A stretch of 8,960 nucleotides of DNA from an uncultured Gemella sp. (GTDB lineage Bacteria > Bacillota > Bacilli > Staphylococcales > Gemellaceae): the NCBI GenBank assembly GCA_947254465.1, contig CAMYEU010000056.1, positions 1 through 8,960 of the forward strand, read 5' to 3'. The notes beneath the pieces were generated by a model. It ran no database searches, had not been told where the DNA came from, and saw only the letters and a list, made by a program, of their open reading frames with translations. The translations under genes were made by a program, and so were the position numbers. Positions 6,302 to 8,960 of the stretch are shown here, one piece after another (the stretch's first letter is position 1; each line of letters begins with the position of its first letter).

Positions 6302-6931
6302 TTAACAACCGATAAGATTTAAACCTCGTTCACGTTCAATCGTAGTCTCATCTCCATGGCCTGGATATACTATTTTCGCACCATCAAGCTTAAATAATAC
6401 ATTACCTAATGAATTTTTTAAAGCATCATAATCTGATCCGTATAAGTCATAACGACCAAAACCACTTCTAAATAATGCATCTCCTACTATTACAAACTTT
6501 CCAAAATCAAATGATACTCCCCCTGGAGAGTGCCCTGGTGTTGGTAAGACTGTAAAACTTAATCCAGCAATTTCGTATTTTTTATTTTCTTCAAACTCGA
6601 ATTCTGCTGGATTAGTCATAGGTGGTCTTCTTAAACGGAACAATGTTGAACCATTAAAATCTGGATTTTGTAACCAATCACGTTCATTCCCTGAAATATA
6701 TACCGGTACTCCATAGTGTTTTCTACATTCATCTAATGACATAATATGATCAAAGTGAGCATGCGTTAATAATATAGCTTCAATTTTTACATTTAATTCT
6801 TCTACAGCTTTTTGTATTCTGTCAAAACCTTCACCTGGATCTACAATAACTCCACGTCCATCTTTATATACTATATAGCAGTTTTCATCTACCATATCCA
6901 TTACTATTCTTTTAATTTCTGCTTTTGCCAT
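6302..6931 (-). CDS. Metallo-beta-lactamase-fold hydrolase, glyoxalase II-like (YqgX type)
   Basis: A 209-residue cytoplasmic metal hydrolase. Metal-ligand motifs are all present: THAHFDH (56-62; His57, His59, Asp61, His62), TPGHSPGG (131-138; His134), GDALFRSGFGRYDL (150-163; Asp151) and YPGHGDET (189-196; His192). This is the compact YqgX/GloB-like class common in Firmicutes, expected to hydrolyse thioesters such as S-lactoyl adducts; the true substrate cannot be read from sequence. There is no signal peptide. A weak ribosome binding site, AAAGG, lies 10 bases before the ATG. It is the first gene of a probable four-gene operon with the bPH2 proteins, 21 bases apart. The shared transcript may only reflect gene order rather than a joint function. 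Confidence 0.88.
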   Translation of the reverse strand: MAKAEIKRIVMDMVDENCYIVYKDGRGVIVDPGEGFDRIQKAVEELNVKIEAILLTHAHFDHIMSLDECRKHYGVPVYISGNERDWLQNPDFNGSTLFRLRRPPMTNPAEFEFEENKKYEIAGLSFTVLPTPGHSPGGVSFDFGKFVIVGDALFRSGFGRYDLYGSDYDALKNSLGNVLFKLDGAKIVYPGHGDETTIERERGLNLIGC

Positions 6932-6966
6932 TTTCTCAAAACCTTTCCATAATTATCGTTACTTTT

Positions 6967-6995
6967 ATTTTATCTTATTATCAACTTATTAACAA
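6967..6995 (-). promoter_or_regulatory. Sigma-A promoter of the hydrolase-bPH2 operon
   Basis: On the minus strand, TTGTTA (6995-6990), a 17-base spacer and TAAAAT (6972-6967) lie 36 bases upstream of the ATG at 6931. I saw no sigma-W type pair (TGAAAC with CGTA) here, unlike the B. subtilis ydbST locus. Confidence 0.6.
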
Positions 6996-7043
6996 GTCTT
7001 GATTAGCTCTTTTTTTACTTTACTTATATTAACCCCACTTCAC

Positions 7044-7072
7044 TTGACCTTATTTAATATTTTTTTTATACT
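7044..7072 (+). promoter_or_regulatory. Sigma-A promoter of the MFS transporter gene
   Basis: TTGACC (7044-7049), a 17-base spacer and TATACT (7067-7072) are a close match to consensus. The predicted leader from about 7079 to the ATG at 7164 is about 85 bases long and contains the dyads listed separately. The promoter lies back to back with the hydrolase-operon promoter. Confidence 0.75.
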
Positions 7073-7078
7073 GGTATA
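7067..7078. promoter_or_regulatory. Dyad TATAC-TG-GTATA over the -10 of the MFS gene, possible operator
   Basis: TATACTGGTATA (7067-7078) is a perfect 5-bp inverted repeat with a 2-base centre. It covers the -10 box and runs toward the start point, a typical place for a repressor site. No matching regulator is identified in the window. Confidence 0.4.
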
Positions 7079-7091
7079 GTATGATTTTCAT

Positions 7092-7133
7092 AAAAACTTA
7101 GTTTTTTTCTAACTTTTTCATAATAAGTTAGAA
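7092..7133. repeat. Two adjacent inverted repeats in the MFS leader
   Basis: AAAAACT-T-AGTTTTT (7092-7106) is a palindrome with a single central base. It is followed at once by TTCTAACTT (7107-7115) and AAGTTAGAA (7125-7133), a perfect 9-bp inverted repeat with a 9-base spacer. They lie between the predicted transcription start and the ribosome binding site. They could be operators or RNA hairpins that tune translation. There is no U-run directly after the second hairpin, so a terminator is unlikely. Confidence 0.6.
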
Positions 7134-7163
7134 TTAATTATCTAAGAAAAAAGGAGAAATAAA

Positions 7164-8312
7164 ATGAAATTAAATTCATTCGCTAAGTTTTCATTACTTA
7201 GTATTTCTATATTATTAATGTCACATCTTGCTATCTCTCCAGTAATTCCGAACCTATATAAATTTTATCATGAGAACAATCCAAATATAGGTCTAGCATC
7301 TGTTGAGAGTTTAGCTACAATTCCAGCTATGATGATTACAATCTTTGTTCTTCTTAGCAATGGAGTTATTAAGTTTATCGGTAAAAAAAATACAGTTCTT
7401 CTTGGACTTCTACTAATATTTATCTTTGGTATTGTGCCAGCCTTTACAACTAACTTTAAAGTTGTTTTAATTAGTAGACTTTTCCTTGGAGCTGGTATTG
7501 GTTTATTTAACTCACTTTCTATTAGTATGATAAGTGACTTCTTTGATGAAGAACACCGTGGTACTATGATTGGGCTGAGAACAGCATTTCTAAATATTGG
7601 TAAAGCATTAACTACATTTATTTCTGGATATCTATTAATCTATGGTATTCAATATACATTTTTAGTTTATGCTCTAGCACTTCCTATATTTATAATTTTC
7701 CTATTATTTGTACCAAACGCAGAAAATACGAATAATAAGAAAGTTAGTATTAAATTCCATAAAGAGACTATCATTCTAACTCTCCTAACATTTTTAATAG
7801 GCATTTCATATATGGGAGCCACTATCAAAATTCCTACTCTATTAGCAGAAAAATATCACTATCAACCAGATATAGCTAGAAATCTATTAACGATTTTAGC
7901 TCTAAGTGGTATTCTTTCAGGAGTTATCTTCGGTATTCTTGTTAAAAGATTTAAAAATCTAACTTTACCTATAATGTTAAGTTTCATGACAGTCGGAAGT
8001 TTATTGTTTGCTTTAGCAAATAATATTATCATCTTCTATATTGCTGCTATTTTTATCGGAATCAGTTTTGTTGGAACGATGTCATTTAACTTCTTCTACA
8101 TTTCTAAAAAGTTAGAAAACAAATTTATAAACTTTGCAACAAGTGTAATTTTAGTAGGCGGTAATGTTGGTGTGATCTTGACTCCAGTAGTACTTACAAA
8201 AATACCTGAAGCTCTACATCTTGAAAAATATACTACACCATTTTTCATAACTACTACACTAATGTTAATTTCTACATTAGTTAGTTACGCAGTATTAAGA
8301 AATAAAAAATAA
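7164..8312 (+). CDS. Major facilitator superfamily transporter, 12-TM (DHA-like exporter)
   Basis: The 382-residue integral membrane protein has about 12 hydrophobic segments in two halves, separated by a polar linker (184-200, NAENTNNKKVSIKFHK). Motif A in the 2-3 loop is degenerate (NGVIKFIGKKNTVLLG, 66-81), followed by the family pattern LISRLFLGAGIGLFNSLSIS (102-121), where SRLFLGAG matches the motif B region, and DFFDEEHRGTMIGLRTAFLN (125-144). This is typical of proton-driven multidrug or metabolite exporters, but the substrate cannot be told. AAGGAG (7151-7156) lies 7 bases before the ATG. It has its own promoter, a leader with dyads, and a terminator after the stop, so it is probably a single-gene unit. 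It is divergent from the hydrolase operon. LmrA-type TetR proteins often regulate such exporters, but the one here is more than 5 kb away and no link is shown. Confidence 0.88.
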   Translation: MKLNSFAKFSLLSISILLMSHLAISPVIPNLYKFYHENNPNIGLASVESLATIPAMMITIFVLLSNGVIKFIGKKNTVLLGLLLIFIFGIVPAFTTNFKVVLISRLFLGAGIGLFNSLSISMISDFFDEEHRGTMIGLRTAFLNIGKALTTFISGYLLIYGIQYTFLVYALALPIFIIFLLFVPNAENTNNKKVSIKFHKETIILTLLTFLIGISYMGATIKIPTLLAEKYHYQPDIARNLLTILALSGILSGVIFGILVKRFKNLTLPIMLSFMTVGSLLFALANNIIIFYIAAIFIGISFVGTMSFNFFYISKKLENKFINFATSVILVGGNVGVILTPVVLTKIPEALHLEKYTTPFFITTTLMLISTLVSYAVLRNKK

Positions 8313-8322
8313 TATAAACTAA

Positions 8323-8359
8323 AAGAGGCACAACATATAATTTTTACGTTGTGCCTCTT
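8323..8359. terminator. Bidirectional intrinsic terminator between the MFS gene and the sortase gene
   Basis: A perfect 12-bp stem pairs AAGAGGCACAAC (8323-8334) with GTTGTGCCTCTT (8348-8359) around a 13-base loop. T-rich sequence follows on both strands (TATTATT on plus, TTAGTTTATATT on minus). It serves two convergent genes. Confidence 0.9.
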
Positions 8360-8363
8360 ATTA

Positions 8364-8915
8364 TTAACTGTTTAATAATTCTTTATTTTTCTCTAAGAAT
8401 TCTTTTAATTCTTTATCTGGAACCTGTCTAGCTAATACTAATGTTCTCAATGAAACATTATCTATTCTGCAAGTACAAAAAACTGCCATATTATCCTCTC
8501 CAGATATTTTACTACTTTCTAACCAATTTCTTGATCCTGTCTTAAACATGTTAATAAATTTATTTTTATCACTGAAAGTATTTGGAATTTGATATAAATC
8601 TGTTTCTTCGTGAACTACTTTGACTCCTGTTACTTCATAATAATATTTCCTCTCAGGTGATTCCATTACTATAACTCTATGACTATCAAAATAATCTTTC
8701 TTAGCAAACCAATTCATATTATTAAAAACCCTTGTATCTAAAGTTATTTTTTTCTCTTCTATTCCTGCACGAGCATGGCCAAATATCCATTTTACGTCAC
8801 CTTGATTTAAATCTGATTTATTTTCAAAATCCATGAAAACTGCACCAATTAATGGGGCTGGTTTATTTTCAATACTGTATTCTAAGTATTTAGAATTATT
8901 AGTTGTCTGTAGAAT
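8364..8915 (-). CDS. srtB: Class B sortase, C-terminal part (5' end lost at insert boundary)
   Basis: Sortases are membrane-anchored cysteine transpeptidases that join surface proteins to peptidoglycan or pilin. The 183 residues present start inside the catalytic domain. Class B features in order are PLIGAVFMDFENKSDLNQGD (21-40), matching the usual 'iGaiFlDyrN'; WIFGHARAG (43-51) with catalytic His47; the long class B insert including VFNNMNWFAKKDYFDSHRVI (63-82) and KYYYEVTGVKVV (90-101); NMAVFCTCRIDNVSLRTLVLAR (split 142-149, 150-163) with Cys149 and Arg157. The N-terminal membrane anchor and first strands, probably 50 to 80 residues, lie beyond the insert. A start at 8930 would use adapter DNA (MYKRQ) and is false. 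No substrate protein with a sorting signal is in the window. Divergent points are the missing Asn/Tyr around the His motif and a doubled Cys in CTC. Confidence 0.8.
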   Translation of the reverse strand: MLQTTNNSKYLEYSIENKPAPLIGAVFMDFENKSDLNQGDVKWIFGHARAGIEEKKITLDTRVFNNMNWFAKKDYFDSHRVIVMESPERKYYYEVTGVKVVHEETDLYQIPNTFSDKNKFINMFKTGSRNWLESSKISGEDNMAVFCTCRIDNVSLRTLVLARQVPDKELKEFLEKNKELLNS

Positions 8916-8960
8916 CTGTCTCTTATACACATCTGACGCTGCCGACGATATGCAGTGTGT
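8916..8960. other. Nextera Read 1 / i5 adapter (artificial sequence)
   Basis: 8916-8934 is the Tn5 mosaic end CTGTCTCTTATACACATCT, and 8935-8948 (GACGCTGCCGACGA) completes the reverse complement of the Nextera Read 1 adapter. 8949-8956 (TATGCAGT) sits in the i5 index position; its reverse complement ACTGCATA is, from memory, index S506. 8957-8960 (GTGT) begins the P5 side. Genomic sequence ends at 8915. Confidence 0.97.

Noticed and set aside
8364..8930. Complete 188-residue sortase starting MYKRQ
   Set aside because: The first five codons are adapter sequence; the gene is truncated at 8915.

Overview
The window is an 8.87 kb insert (48..8915) of AT-rich chromosomal DNA from a low-GC Gram-positive bacterium (Bacillota, class Bacilli), flanked on both sides by Illumina Nextera library adapter. 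The gene set supports this placement: an S-box (SAM-I) riboswitch in front of metK, YdbS/YdbT-type bPH2 membrane proteins, a YjbI-type truncated haemoglobin, a class B sortase, AGGAGG ribosome binding sites and sigma-A type promoters. Tryptophan is encoded by TGG in the intact genes, so the standard bacterial code applies. A Gemella-like or other Bacillales source is only a guess.

Layout. 1-47 is Nextera Read 2/i7 adapter. 48-757 (minus) is phosphatidylserine decarboxylase, cut at its C-terminus by the insert end. A 320-base AT-rich divergent intergenic region follows. 1078-1701 (plus) is a TetR/AcrR-family regulator of LmrA/YxaF type with an in-frame TGA at codon 20. It converges on a group II truncated haemoglobin (1752-2111, minus) across a shared bidirectional terminator. 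metK (2333-3514, minus) has its own promoter, a SAM-I aptamer, an intrinsic attenuator and a downstream terminator. Next is a four-gene minus-strand operon, read from 6931 to 3804: a glyoxalase II-like metallo-hydrolase, a small divergent bPH2-like membrane protein, a large YdbT-type protein with three bPH2 units, and a YdbS-type protein. Divergent from it is a 12-TM major facilitator transporter (7164-8312, plus), whose leader carries several inverted repeats. It converges, through a bidirectional terminator, on the C-terminal part of a class B sortase (8364-8915, minus). 8916-8960 is Nextera Read 1/i5 adapter.

Functionally the window is mostly housekeeping and envelope biology: phosphatidylethanolamine synthesis, S-adenosylmethionine synthesis under SAM feedback, a possible envelope-defence operon, surface-protein anchoring and an exporter. 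I found no CRISPR array, transposase, phage gene, tRNA or rRNA. The items most worth a second look are the three-gene bPH2 cassette with its near-identical overlap junctions, the TGA-interrupted regulator, the dyads in the transporter leader, and the adapter ends, which create a false protein start (MYKRQ) on the sortase.
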